Shown here one piece after another: positions 1-9,983 of a stretch of 64,000 nt of DNA. The position numbers and the translations under genes are program-made. The stretch comes from Adiantum capillus-veneris (taxonomy: Eukaryota; Streptophyta; Polypodiopsida; Polypodiales; Pteridaceae). The stretch is from positions 52,201,268 through 52,265,267 of the forward strand of contig CM043944.1 in NCBI GenBank assembly GCA_014529385.2. The letters are read 5' to 3'. A model generated the notes under the pieces. The model saw only the letters and a list, made by a program, of their open reading frames with translations, made no database searches and was not told the DNA's origin. Each line of letters opens with the position of its first letter. The first letter of the stretch is position 1.

Positions 1-205
1 CCGCATGGATTTGCTATCTCTACTAGGGTGAGGTGGTGGGCGGAAGAGGGGGTGGAAGAATCCATGATGAGACAATGACAACTCTTGGAGGCCTTCAAGC
101 CACAAGTAGACTCTTTTTCACATGCAACTGCAAAAGGACATGGAATAGAAGGAGCATGGTTCCTCTCTCTCTTTCTCTAGTGAGCAGCGTATTTGTAGGT
201 ATCCA

Positions 206-321
<116 letters not shown>

Positions 322-358
322 CTTCTTGCCTTCCCAAGGGTGCATGCATGCACCATGC

Positions 359-420
359 AAGAGCTCATGCAAGCAAAGTTAAAGCTCATGAAAGAGCTCA
401 TGCAAGCAAAGTTAAAGCTC
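359..420. repeat. Two-copy tandem repeat, period 33 bp
   Basis: The block starting AAGAGCTCATGCAAGC occurs at 359 and again at 392, with near-identical sequence through GTTAAAGCTC. Confidence 0.85.
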
Positions 421-1046
421 CACGACTAGCGTTCCCAAGTCGCAGGAGGATGTTATTAGATGTGTGTGTTGTGGTAGTGGAGTGAATGACAATGAGATTG
501 TTGGCACGTATGGAAGCTGGTTGTAGACTTGACGCTCTCTCTTCCTCCCGTCCTTTCGGTGGAGCATGAGGAAAATTTGAAGGAGAGGTGTTTCTTTGTC
601 TCTTGTTGTTGCAGTCGTGCATGCGACATGCGTTGCTTTTGTGCTTTGATGAATACAACTCTCTCTCCTGGCCGCTTACTTACTTGTGAGACCTCCAAAC
701 ATAATGTTGATTCACATCAATTTCTCAATGTGGATCCAGGAGGTTATTAAGAAATGTAGGGAAGGGGCTACAGGGGGGGGGGGGGGTTATAAACAATAGA
801 GGCTAGTTGACGACAACCTGATTGTAGAAGGGTGCAGGGGGGGAAGGAAGAACGGGTGCAGAAGGGAGGAGGGGAAGCAATGACGGGGGAATCTAGTAGG
901 ACAGCTTGCAAGGAAGTTTGCTACCAGGAAATAAAGCTACTGTCTGTGAGGCCAACACACTGCAAGAGAGAGCTTTGGTCTGTGTGAGAGCAAAGTTGTA
1001 GAGAGAGATAGAGACAATCTATTTCAGGGGGATGCAAAGGAGCAGG

Positions 1047-1732
1047 TGTTAAGTATGGAGCCTAATTTACCCTTGTAATTTTTTGTGTGGAAAAAGCGCA
1101 CTTTTGTAAGGCCCCCATTATGAGGAGAAGCCATCGTGCGTGAAGGAAAATCACTCGTCAGAAACCAAAATTTTCACGACAAAAAAATCAGGGGTAAATT
1201 TAGGGGCCTCGGGGGCGGAAGCCCCCAAGACGTTTTTTTCCCCCTCGCCGGAATATTCCTTTTCGCTGGAATATTATGGCCGGACGACAGCCGAAAAGTG
1301 GTCGGAAAACAACCGTCGGTTGGCCGGTGGTCGGTATTCAATGGCCGATGGCTGGTGGTCGGAAGTCAATGGCCGGTGTGGCCGGTGGCCGAATTGAAAA
1401 GCGGACTTGTCTTCTCAAGGGAGGCCACACATGGGCAGATTGGAGGGTCCGATTTGGACTTATCTACACAAGGGCGGCTACACATGGCTGCCTCTCATGA
1501 GACAGGGCAGCCCTTTTGGCCTATAAAAGGAGGCCATTTCTACACACATTTCATAGTGTGAAGTTGATGCAACAAGGTGAGTGTGAGGTGGTGAGAGTGA
1601 AGCAAGGCGGGAGCTCCATTAAGGGTATAATCCCTTTGTAAACTACTTCTTGTTTTGAAGTACCAAAGCCATTGAGTGGTTGCTTTCCCGTAGATGTAGC
1701 GCACATTGGGTGAACCACGTATATCGTGTGTA

Positions 1733-1801
<69 letters not shown>

Positions 1802-1887
1802 CTATAATCTCGTATGTATGTAAATATGTCTCTCTCCATTAAGTAATCTACTCAATTATCTATTTAGCTACATCTTATTTCCTAACA
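1047..1887 (+). repeat. E1 5' LTR (841 bp)
   Basis: Starts TGTTAAGTATGG and ends CCTAACA directly before the primer site. A TATA box, TATAAAAG, lies at 1522-1529. A (CT)n tract at about 1734-1798 follows the conserved copia-LTR string CCCGTAGATGTAG and would lie in the transcribed leader. Confidence 0.95.
1522..1529 (+). promoter_or_regulatory. TATA box of the E1 5' LTR
   Basis: TATAAAAG within CCTATAAAAGGAGG. The same string is at 6300-6307 in the 3' LTR. Position inside the LTR and upstream of the CT tract fits a U3 promoter. Confidence 0.75.
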
Positions 1888-1889
1888 AC

Positions 1890-1901
1890 TGGTATCAGAG
1901 C
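1890..1901 (+). other. E1 primer binding site (initiator-Met tRNA)
   Basis: TGGTATCAGAGC, two bases after the LTR, is the standard plant copia site complementary to the 3' end of initiator-Met tRNA. Confidence 0.93.
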
Positions 1902-1960
1902 AAGGTTTGCTCGTAGCTAAGTTATCTCAAGGAAAGGATTCCTTGAATTGAGTGGGAGTT

Positions 1961-2702
1961 ATGGCGGAGGAAGGGAAGCTCAATATTGAGAAGTTCAACG
2001 GCAAAAACTACCAACATTGGAAGATGCAGATTGAAGACTATCTCTACCAGAAGGACCTCTATTTTCCACTAGGCGGTCTTGCAAAGAAGCCCGCAACGAT
2101 GGCAGATAAAGCATGGATTGTCCTTGACCAAAAGGCACTAGGAATAATCTGATTAAGCTTGGCATCAACGGTGGCCTTCAATGTTTCGGAGATGAAGACC
2201 ACGGAGGACTTGATGAAGTCACTTGACGACTTCTACGAGAAACCATCGGCATCCAATAAGGTATTTCTTATGAAGCGCTTGTTCAATCTAAAGATGGCAG
2301 AGAATGGTTCAGTTGCAAAACGCCTAAATGACTTTAACACAAACATAAGTCAACTTCGTTCGGTGAAAATCAATTTCGATGACAAAGTGCGAGCTCTCCT
2401 CATACTATCATCTCTACCGGATAGTTGGGACAGCCTTGTGATGGCTGTAAGTAATTCTATTTCTGGCACAAATACTCTTAATTTTGATGATGTTGTGGGT
2501 GTTCTCCTAAGCAAAGGAAATACGAAGGAGAAGCACAGGAGAATCATCAAGTGCTGCACTGTCAGTGGAAACAAGAGGAAGGCCTAAGGAGAGGTTCAAA
2601 AACCAAAAAGGTCGTGATCGCTCAAGGCGGAGCAAGTCACGCATAAAGTCAGTTCTTGAATGTTGGAACTGCGGTAAGAAGGGCCACATCAAGAAGGATT
2701 GC
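1961..2702 (+). pseudogene. E1 gag remnant with CCHC zinc knuckle
   Basis: Copia Gag-like protein from the ATG at 1961. The N-terminal text (KFNGKNYQHWKMQIEDYL) is typical of Tnt1-type plant Gag. An in-frame TGA at 2150-2152 sits where related Gags usually have Arg before the LSLASTVAF segment, which continues in the same frame to 2587. A frameshift then separates the zinc knuckle, C-x2-C-x4-H-x4-C at 2661-2702, which ends at a TAG. Gag would form the virus-like particle and bind RNA. The product is broken in at least two places. Confidence 0.9.
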
Positions 2703-4190
2703 TAGTCCAAGAAGAAGAAGGAGACACCGTCTCAAGACAACAAGCCAACATTGGAGGCCAAAAAGTAGAGCAAGATGCTCTAATTCTCTCATTATACAAT
2801 GTGTCTAATTCCTGGATAGTAGATTCCGGGGCTTCATTCCATGCGACACCACACAAGCAACATTTCCAAGACTACACCAAAGGTAATTTTGGGTATGTAT
2901 ACTTGGGAGATGATGAAGGTTGTGAGATTGTCGGCAAAGGTACAGTTTTTGTCAAAACTGCTAACGGAAATGAATGGAAGCTTAAAGATGTTAGGCATGT
3001 TCCTTCTCTTCGCAAAAATTTGATCTCTACAGGACAATTGGACGATGAAGGTCACAACATTGCATTCGGAAACAAACGGTGGAAGATCTCAAAAGGATCT
3101 TTACTTGTGTACTGTTAGCATGCAACCTTCAGCTTGTGCAACAACTACAGAAGTTGATAGTGCGGTGTGGCACTATCGTCTTGGGCATATGAGTGCCAAA
3201 GGAATGCAAATCCTTCAAACAAAGAAGCTTCTACCAGGTTTGAAAGAAGTGGACTTAGAGTTCTGTGAAGATTGTGTTTATGGTAAACAAAAGAGGGTAA
3301 AATTTCAAAAATCAGGAAATGAAAGAAACAATAAAAAACTTGAGTTGGTTCATTCTGATGTTTGGGGTCCTGCAAGTACACCATCACTTGGTGGATCATT
3401 GTACTATGTAACATTCATAGACGATGCGACTAGAAAAACATGGGTTTATGTCATGAAGAATAAATCCGATGTATTTTCCATATTTCAAGGGTGGAAAGCC
3501 TTTGTGGAGAATGAAACAGGTACCAAGGTTAAATGCCTCAGATCAGACAATATTGCAGCCAAGCTTTTGAAAGCTTTTGTGCTAGCAATGGCATTCAGAG
3601 TCAAAGGACAACCCCAAGGACACCTCAACAAAATGGAATTTTGGAAAGGATGAACAGGACAATCATGGAGCGAGCACGAAGCATGCGGCTACATGCAGGC
3701 CTACTGCTTGATCTTTGGGCGGAAGCTGTAAGTACGTCTGTGTACTTAATCAATCGGTCACCCTCAACGGCATTGGATGGGGGAGTTCCAGAAGAGGCAT
3801 GGACAGGTAAACCGGTGAATTATGCATTTTTCAAAGTATTTGGGTGTGAGGCTTTCATGCACATAGATAGAAGCCTAAGATCAAAGCTAGATGCAAAATC
3901 CAAAAAAGTGTTTCTTTATTGGCTATGGAGAAGGTGACTTTGGGTATCGCCTATGGAATCCTGAAGATGGTAAAATCTTAAGGACTAGGGATGTAATTTT
4001 TAACGAACAAAATATGTACAAAGATTACTTGGAAAGAAAACAAACAAAAGAAATAGGTGATGAGTACATGGAGCTTGAGGACGGTGAAGACTCAAGGACT
4101 GCAAACGGTGACAATGTGCAACAACGTCAACCAAATGAGGAGCCTCAACCTATTCCCCGAAGATCTACAAGAGCAAGTAGACCTCCATAA
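2703..4190 (+). pseudogene. E1 protease and integrase remnants
   Basis: The retropepsin motif SWIVDSGASFHATP is visible near 2810-2850. The GAG-pre-integrase segment with an HHCC-type zinc site (VWHYRLGHMS ... FCEDCVYGK) lies at about 3165-3300, in another frame. The integrase core follows with the first Asp in LVHSDVWGP, the second in LRSDN, and the Glu in QQNGILERMNRT after a further frameshift near 3560. Another frameshift lies near 3900. The stretch ends in a charged linker (RRSTRASRPP) and a TAA at 4188. Frames change at least three times, so no functional protein is possible. Confidence 0.88.
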
Positions 4191-5789
4191 ATGTTTGTTC
4201 CTTCCTTCAACCATCTCTTGATCTCAGATTCTGGAGAGCCGGAATCATACGAAGAAGCTATGCAACATGAATCCAAAGAAGAATGGACGAAGAGCATGCA
4301 AGTGGAGATGGACTCACTACATCGCAACCAAACATGGGAGTTGGTTGAGTTGCCTAAAGGTAAGCGGGCACTTCAAAACAAATGGGTGTACAAGGTGAAG
4401 GAAGAAGAAGATGGGAAGAAAAGGTACAACTCTAGGCTTGTGGTAAAAGGGTTTTCTCAAAAGAAAGGTATCGACTTCAATGAAATATTTTCTCCTGTTG
4501 TAAAAATGAAGTCAATTAGTCTTGTCTTAAGCCTTGTGGTTGCTCATGATCTAAATCTCGAGCAAATGGATGTAAATACGGCATTCCCTCACGGTGACTT
4601 AGAGGAGGAAATCTACATGCTTCAACCAAAGGGGTATGAAGTAAAAGGTGAGGAGAAAATGGTTTGCAGATTAAAGAAGAGCTTGTATGGTTTAAAGCAA
4701 GCATCAAGACAATGGTACTTGAAGTTTGATCGATGGATGTTGGATCATGGATTCACAAGATGCAACTCGGATCACTGTGTCTACACGAAGAATTTGGGAG
4801 ATGGGATATTCATCATCCTAATGTTGTATGTTGATGACATGTTGATTGCAAGTGCTAACATGAAGATCATCAAAGACCTAAAAGAGGAGCTGTCTAAGTC
4901 TTTTTCAATGAAAGATTTAGGTGATGCAAAGAGAATACTTGGTATGAAAATATCAAGGGACAGGATGAAGAAGACAATAAAGCTATCTCAAGAAGATTAC
5001 ATCAAGAAGATACTAGAAAGGTTTGCAATGCAAAATGCAAAACCAGTTTCTACATCTTTGGCTGGTCATTTTAAACTAACGAAGGTTATGTGTCCAAAGA
5101 CACAAGAGGAGATAGCCTATATGTCTAAAGTTCCATATGCTGCAGCGGTAGGTTCTCTAATGTATGCTATGGTCTGGACAAGGCGAGACATTGCACATGC
5201 AGTGGGAGTTGTGAGTAGGTTCATGGACAACCCAGGTAAAGAGCATTGGCAAGCTGTGAAGTGGATACTTAGGTATCTAAAAGGGACAACAACAAATGCT
5301 TTGTATTTTGGAGGAACTGATATTTTTCTAGAAGGGTATGCTGATGCAGATATGGCAAGTGACAAAGATACTCAAAGGAGCACTACTGGCTATGTGTTCA
5401 CTGTTGGAGGCACAGCAGTAAGCTGGGCTTCAAAGCTGCAGAAAGTGGTTTCACTTTCTACCACGGAAGCAGAGTATGTAGCAATGACGAAGGCAAGCAA
5501 AGAAATGTTGTGGCTTCACAGATCCTTAGAAGAGCTTGGATTCAAACAAGACAATTGTGTCTTGTATAGTGATAGCCAAAGCGCTATCCATCTTGCGAAG
5601 AACTCAGCCTTTTATTCAAGGAAAAAGCACATTGAGGTGAGATATCACTTCATACGCACTCTTTTGGAAGAGGGACAGCTAAAGCTAGGAAAGGTGCATA
5701 CAAGTCAAAATCCTGCAAACATGTTTACAAAGGTGGTCAACAAGGAGAAGTTGAGCTTTTGCTCATCTTCAATCAGCATTCAAGGATAA
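4191..5789 (+). CDS. E1 reverse transcriptase-RNase H block
   Basis: An open block of 532 codons following the TAA at 4188 in the same frame, so it is the C-terminal part of the old polyprotein and not a separate gene. RT is recognised from the NKWVYKVK and QMDVNTAFPHG segments, with the catalytic YVDDML at 4827-4844 (about residue 213). The linker segment with LMYAMVWTRRDIA is near residue 325. RNase H has ADADMASDKDTQRSTTGY and the acidic SLSTTEAEY and LYSDSQSAIHLA motifs. It would copy element RNA into DNA if translated. Confidence 0.9.
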   Translation: MFVPSFNHLLISDSGEPESYEEAMQHESKEEWTKSMQVEMDSLHRNQTWELVELPKGKRALQNKWVYKVKEEEDGKKRYNSRLVVKGFSQKKGIDFNEIFSPVVKMKSISLVLSLVVAHDLNLEQMDVNTAFPHGDLEEEIYMLQPKGYEVKGEEKMVCRLKKSLYGLKQASRQWYLKFDRWMLDHGFTRCNSDHCVYTKNLGDGIFIILMLYVDDMLIASANMKIIKDLKEELSKSFSMKDLGDAKRILGMKISRDRMKKTIKLSQEDYIKKILERFAMQNAKPVSTSLAGHFKLTKVMCPKTQEEIAYMSKVPYAAAVGSLMYAMVWTRRDIAHAVGVVSRFMDNPGKEHWQAVKWILRYLKGTTTNALYFGGTDIFLEGYADADMASDKDTQRSTTGYVFTVGGTAVSWASKLQKVVSLSTTEAEYVAMTKASKEMLWLHRSLEELGFKQDNCVLYSDSQSAIHLAKNSAFYSRKKHIEVRYHFIRTLLEEGQLKLGKVHTSQNPANMFTKVVNKEKLSFCSSSISIQG

Positions 5790-5839
5790 GAAGCCAGAAT
5801 GAAAAGCAATCTCACAGGTTTGGTTTGGAGATCAGTCTC

Positions 5840-5851
5840 CAAGTGGGAGAT
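5840..5851 (+). other. E1 polypurine tract
   Basis: CAAGTGGGAGAT directly before the 3' LTR, the usual plant copia plus-strand primer. Confidence 0.85.
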
Positions 5852-6510
5852 TGTTAAGTATGAGGCCTGATTTACCCTTGTAATTTTTTGTGTGGTAAAA
5901 GTGCACTTTTGTAAGGCCCCCATTATGAGGAGAAACCATCGTGCGTGAAGGAAAATCACTCGTCGGAAACCAAAATTTTCACAGCAAAAAAATCAAGGGC
6001 AACTTTAGGGGCCTCGGGGTCGGAAGCCCCCGAGACGTTTTTTTTTCCCCTCACCGAAATATTCCTTTTCGCTGGAATATTATGGCCGGACGGCGGCCAG
6101 AAAGTGGTCAGAAAACAACCGTCGGTTGGCCGGTGGCCGGTGTGGTCAGAAGTCAATGGCCGGTGGCCGAATTGAAAAGCGGACTTGTCTTCTCAAGGGC
6201 GGCCACACATGGGCGGATTGGAGGGTCCGATTTGGACTTATCTACACAAGGGCGGCTACACATGGCTACCTCTCATGAGAGAGGGCAACCCTTTTGGCCT
6301 ATAAAAGGAGGCCATTTCTACACACATTTCATAGTGTGAAGTTGATGCAACAAGGTGAGTGTGAGGTGGTGAGAGTGAAGCAAGGCGGGAGCTCCATTAA
6401 GGGTATAATCCCTTTGTACACTACTTCTTGTTTTGAAGTACTAAAGCCATTGAGTGGCTGTTTTCCCGTGGACGTAGCCCACATTGGGTGAACCACGTAT
6501 ATCGTGTGTA

Positions 6511-6567
<57 letters not shown>

Positions 6568-6648
6568 ATCTCGTATGTATGTAAATATGTCTCTCTCCAT
6601 TAAGTAATCTACTCAATTATCTATTTAGCTACGTCTTATTTCCTAACA
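5852..6648 (+). repeat. E1 3' LTR (797 bp)
   Basis: Matches the 5' LTR over its length. TATA box at 6300-6307 and (CT)n tract at about 6512-6567. It ends TCCTAACA, followed by the duplication GCAGG. Confidence 0.95.
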
Positions 6649-6653
6649 GCAGG

Positions 6654-6744
6654 TCGAGGGAGGCAAGCAAAGAACGGTTGAGGAGAAATGAGGGGGGGAT
6701 ATCCGAGGGGAATCCTATTAGTAAGTAGGATCTAAATTTAGTAG

Positions 6745-6804
<60 letters not shown>

Positions 6805-7297
6805 ATCAAGGAAATGTGTAGATGGGGGGTTTGGGGAGGGTAGAGCAAAGAGGATCAAATCAGGTGGTGATGCAACAAGTGAGGGAGGAGGCGATGTTGA
6901 GCATGAGCGGGGGACTAGGGGAAGCAAGATGAACAGACCTGACACTAGTGGCAGACCAGGTGACTGGCAAGGGAAGGGACACATAGGCTGCATGCGTCGT
7001 TGAATTTTGTAGAGGGGTAGCAGGGAGAGGAAGTTGGCATGTGGCGGCAAGGCAGGCAACATGCGGCGTTCAAGGGATGCAGGGGGAGGGCAAGCAATGG
7101 GTAGGCTGGCAAGTGGAAAACCTACATGAGAGTAGGTGAAGAACCGAGGAGGGGATGCTGGTAGGAGTTTTATTTTATAAACAAATGGGTAGTCACTCCG
7201 CATCGAAGCACGACGGCCAAGTTGGTTATAGGGCATGAAGATCCTTGCAAAGAAGGAAACCAAATGAGTGTATGGTATCACATGTGATTATCGAGAA
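6654..7297. other. Purine-rich non-coding stretch with (CT)n tract
   Basis: G- and A-rich DNA with a (CT)n tract at about 6748-6802. The minus-strand open frame across it is mostly an Arg-Glu repeat translation plus Pro/Ser-rich text. No domain is recognised. Confidence 0.6.
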
Positions 7298-7545
7298 TGG
7301 ATGACAGATTTATGTTGTGTTAATGCAGATGGTCATGCAATCCCTTCATATTATATTCAAGGGGAGTAGACTAAACAACGACTACATCAAAGATTGTGAA
7401 CCGGGGGTTGCAATGGCCATGCAAAAGAAAGCATGGATGGCTGGCAAGCTCTTTCAAGCTTGTCTAGAGAACTTACAAAATTTCATCATGCAAGACATTG
7501 GATTTGATAACAGACATCTTCTAATTCTTGACGGTCATGGAAGCC
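7298..7545 (+). pseudogene. Fragment of a DDE-type (pogo/jerky-like) DNA transposase
   Basis: The reading begins CCVNADGHAIPSYYI in one frame and continues after a 1-bp frameshift near 7357 as FKGSRLNNDYIKDCEPG. It ends RHLLILDGHGS at 7545, where element E2 begins. The pattern N-A-D-G ... P ... F-K-G ... M ... W ... HLLILDGHGSH is that of the DDE_1 superfamily transposase catalytic core, LLILDGHGS carrying the second Asp. The rest of the catalytic domain is not found on the far side of E2/E3, so the copy is truncated as well as frameshifted. Confidence 0.7.
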
Positions 7546-7767
7546 TGTGTGTATTTGTCGCACATGTCAAAGCAAGGGACTTGCCGTACACTGTGTGCGA
7601 GCCACAAATGGCTGCAAGCACACAACCAGATTAATCTAGCAAGCTCAAGAGAGCAAGGGTGTCTCACTCACCGCCCTACGCTCACCTTCGTGGAGGGTTC
7701 CTCGCTGCGAAGAAGAGGGAGCTACTGCCGTGCCACGTTCAACCGCCATCGTGCCATCGCAATGCTC

Positions 7768-7862
<95 letters not shown>

Positions 7863-8126
7863 CACCCACACACAAGGAGATGAAGAAGAAGATGGAGACG
7901 GAGCAAGAACACTCTTCAATTGCACAAATGAGAGAATGAGTGATTTTTACGTTTAGGTGACTTTTATATGAGCTCACCCATTCACACTTGGGCACCCATG
8001 CTTAGACAACTAACCCTTGAATGTTCCAATTAGAGTGAGCCTCTCATCGGCGATCACTCTTACCCTTTTCCTATTGGATCGACAAGCCCAGCCCATGACT
8101 ACTAGAAGTGGACTCACTGGTTAACA
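7546..8126 (-). repeat. E2 3' LTR (581 bp, left)
   Basis: Matches 16611-17331 and, in reverse, the E5 LTRs. It carries a (CT)n tract at about 7769-7860 where E5 has (GT)n(GA)n. The minus-strand TATA-like string is at about 7962-7968. Confidence 0.92.
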
Positions 8127-9254
8127 TGTCCCCCTTCCTGATGTAGATTCCACCCTTGGAATATAATAGTGCAGCATTAGGATCCACGATAAGAGTACCT
8201 GTAGCAAAAGTAAAACAACATTGTGAAAGCTCAAAGGTAGCATGTGCAGGCGTGCAATAAGTGAGATGCATACATGATATTCTAGGAAATGGAAAATAAA
8301 ATTCATGAATTGTAACACTGCCAACTAGAACAAGCGTAGTACCTAGATGAAATGCAATTGATTTAAGGTCTATTAGGTTGAATTTAAGAGAAGTACACAA
8401 GAGCTAGGGCTAAAGTAAGTACTAGATTGACCAACGTTAATTAAAAAATGTCGACTAAAGAGTAGTTAACCCTAGGAATGCTCGCGGGATCTAAAGACTA
8501 GTGATCTTGTCACTTATAGCACTTAAGTGTGATCAACATAAAATACAAGGAAGTTTGTGCTATTTGCTTTCTCTTTTTTCTTTATGTGTCATAGTTGCTA
8601 CAAGTAGCTGGGGGACTCGAGGTCTCAAATACCAGCTTGAGCATAAACTAGCCGCCGGGAGACTCGAGGTCTCAAATACCAGCTTAACACATGGACTTCC
8701 ACAACACAAGTCACCCTTAGGTGGAATAAGCTAGAGAGAACTATATCCTCATAGCCTAAAACATTACTAAAGTTACAAAAATCAATAAACCTATTAGGAA
8801 TTAAAGTCAACAATTAAGTGGCCTAGTTTAGCCTAAGGTCCTGATACCTACTTAAAGCCAACTAATAGACCAAACTCAAAGAGAAGAACAAGTTACTAGA
8901 AGTTTGAAAAAATTATAGCATCTAAATTGGCAATGTCACAACTTCATAAATTTTATGCATTGTTAGAAACTCAAATGACAAGATGCAAACATGTAACTGT
9001 GGAAAGCATAGGTAAAAATAAGTAGTACACCTGATATAATGGAGAAAATTCGTTGTAACATGTAAACATCCGTTGTCGTTGTCCTTCGACGGCATCCTTA
9101 TGTAGTCACAAACTACACAATAGTCACCACCAAACATCCACCTTCCAGAGGCACATCAAAGGGAAAAAAGAACTTTGCTAATCACTAAAATCTAAAATAG
9201 AAACACTCCTATCATACTAATCCTACCTACCCTCCATCACTCGAGTGATGAGGA
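8127..9254 (-). other. E2 3' non-coding region and polypurine tract
   Basis: AGGAAGGGGG (minus strand, 8130-8139) next to the LTR is the plus-strand primer and matches that of E5. No conserved ORF is seen in the rest. A 25-bp string beginning GACTCGAGGTCTCAAATACC occurs twice, at 8614 and 8661. Confidence 0.65.
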
Positions 9255-9650
9255 TCAAAGTAAGTGGAGGTTGGAGAGCTCGGTCGTTAGCTCTAAGGCT
9301 AAACCGCCATCCTCATCATCAAGGTAGGTTGAATCCTCTTCGGTAAGGCCGTGTGGCTCGTCTGTCCAATCACCATTATTGTCCTTGTCCTCTTTTGTGC
9401 AGAATAGTATTAGGAATGTCATGAGGTGTGCATACTCAGCCTGGGAAAAAGGGTAAACTTGGGCAATTGGGCGAACTTCCTGGATAGAATAGGGATCCGT
9501 CGTAGTCAAGAGGTGGACTAGCCACTCTAACTCCTCAACATTTCTCTCACAAGCAAGTGTTTCAACCAAATCCCATTCAGAGGAAATATGAGGATAACAT
9601 AAATGCATTACATGGGACAGGTAAAAAGAATATTCGCAAGAATCAGCCAT
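9255..9650 (-). CDS. E2 third ORF: conserved small acidic protein downstream of pol
   Basis: 131-residue protein starting at the ATG at 9650, chosen because it aligns with the E5 start (46584) and sits 2 nt behind a splice-acceptor-like AG. It shares with the 140-aa E5 protein the segments EWDL, TLACERN, EELEWL, LLTT, DPY, PIAQ, YPF, YLDDED and GLAL in the same order. It has no transmembrane stretch and is rich in Asp and Glu. I do not recognise the family. The frame is still open although the rest of E2 is full of stops, which hints at past selection or chance survival of a short ORF. Position after pol is where Athila-type elements carry env-like genes, but there is no sequence resemblance to an envelope. 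Confidence 0.72.
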   Translation of the reverse strand: MADSCEYSFYLSHVMHLCYPHISSEWDLVETLACERNVEELEWLVHLLTTTDPYSIQEVRPIAQVYPFSQAEYAHLMTFLILFCTKEDKDNNGDWTDEPHGLTEEDSTYLDDEDGGLALELTTELSNLHLL

Positions 9651-9652
9651 AT

Positions 9653-9679
9653 CTATGAACATAAATAGAGGATGGTTAG
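9653..9679 (-). promoter_or_regulatory. E2 candidate branch point and splice acceptor before the third ORF
   Basis: On the minus strand CTAAC (9675-9679) is followed 23 nt later by TAG (AG at 9653-9654) and then ATATGG with the ORF start. The same order and spacing occur in E5 at 46555-46584. Confidence 0.6.
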
Positions 9680-9934
9680 GTGCTTGATGACATAGGTTTC
9701 TGTTTCAATGTACCTAATGTGACATGTGTAGGTCTCGGTCAATGATTTTGACTAGTATTGTGCACACTCGTTTGCTAATTGCTCTTGCTCTTTACTTTTT
9801 TTTTTATTTTAAAAAAACTAGGGTGGTTAGTTACTATATATCTATATACATACAATTCCTAAAATTGGAAAGCTCAAGGGTTAGGGAAAGAAGGGTAAGA
9901 GGGAAATAATTCAATAGGCTGGCGTCAATGAAGA

Positions 9935-9949
9935 CTCCCCCCTTCCTTG
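9935..9949 (-). other. E2 internal polypurine tract
   Basis: The minus strand reads CAAGGAAGGGGGGAG just behind the pol stop. E5 has the same string at the same place (46344-46358), and it resembles the LTR-adjacent tract. Confidence 0.7.
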
Positions 9950-9983
9950 GGTAGATCATACTTTAAAAGGATGTCATCACCTT

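Larger units (their letters stand above)
1047..6648 (+). mobile_element. E1: full-length Ty1/copia LTR retrotransposon, coding region decayed
   Basis: A 5.6-kb element bounded by LTRs that begin TGTTA and end TAACA. The flanking 5-bp duplication GCAGG is seen at both ends (1042-1046 and 6649-6653), so this is one complete insertion. Domain order is gag, protease, integrase, reverse transcriptase, RNase H, the Ty1/copia order, and the primer site matches initiator-Met tRNA. The coding frame is broken by in-frame stops at 2150 and 4188 and by at least four frameshifts between 2587 and 3900, so it cannot make its own proteins. The RT-RNase H block remains open. The LTRs differ in length (841 against 797 bp), mostly through loss of GGCCGGTGG-like repeats and CT-tract length. 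Confidence 0.96.

Noticed and set aside
6718-7281. 187-codon minus-strand frame
   Set aside because: It contains a CT-repeat translation and composition-driven Pro/Ser text, with no domain.
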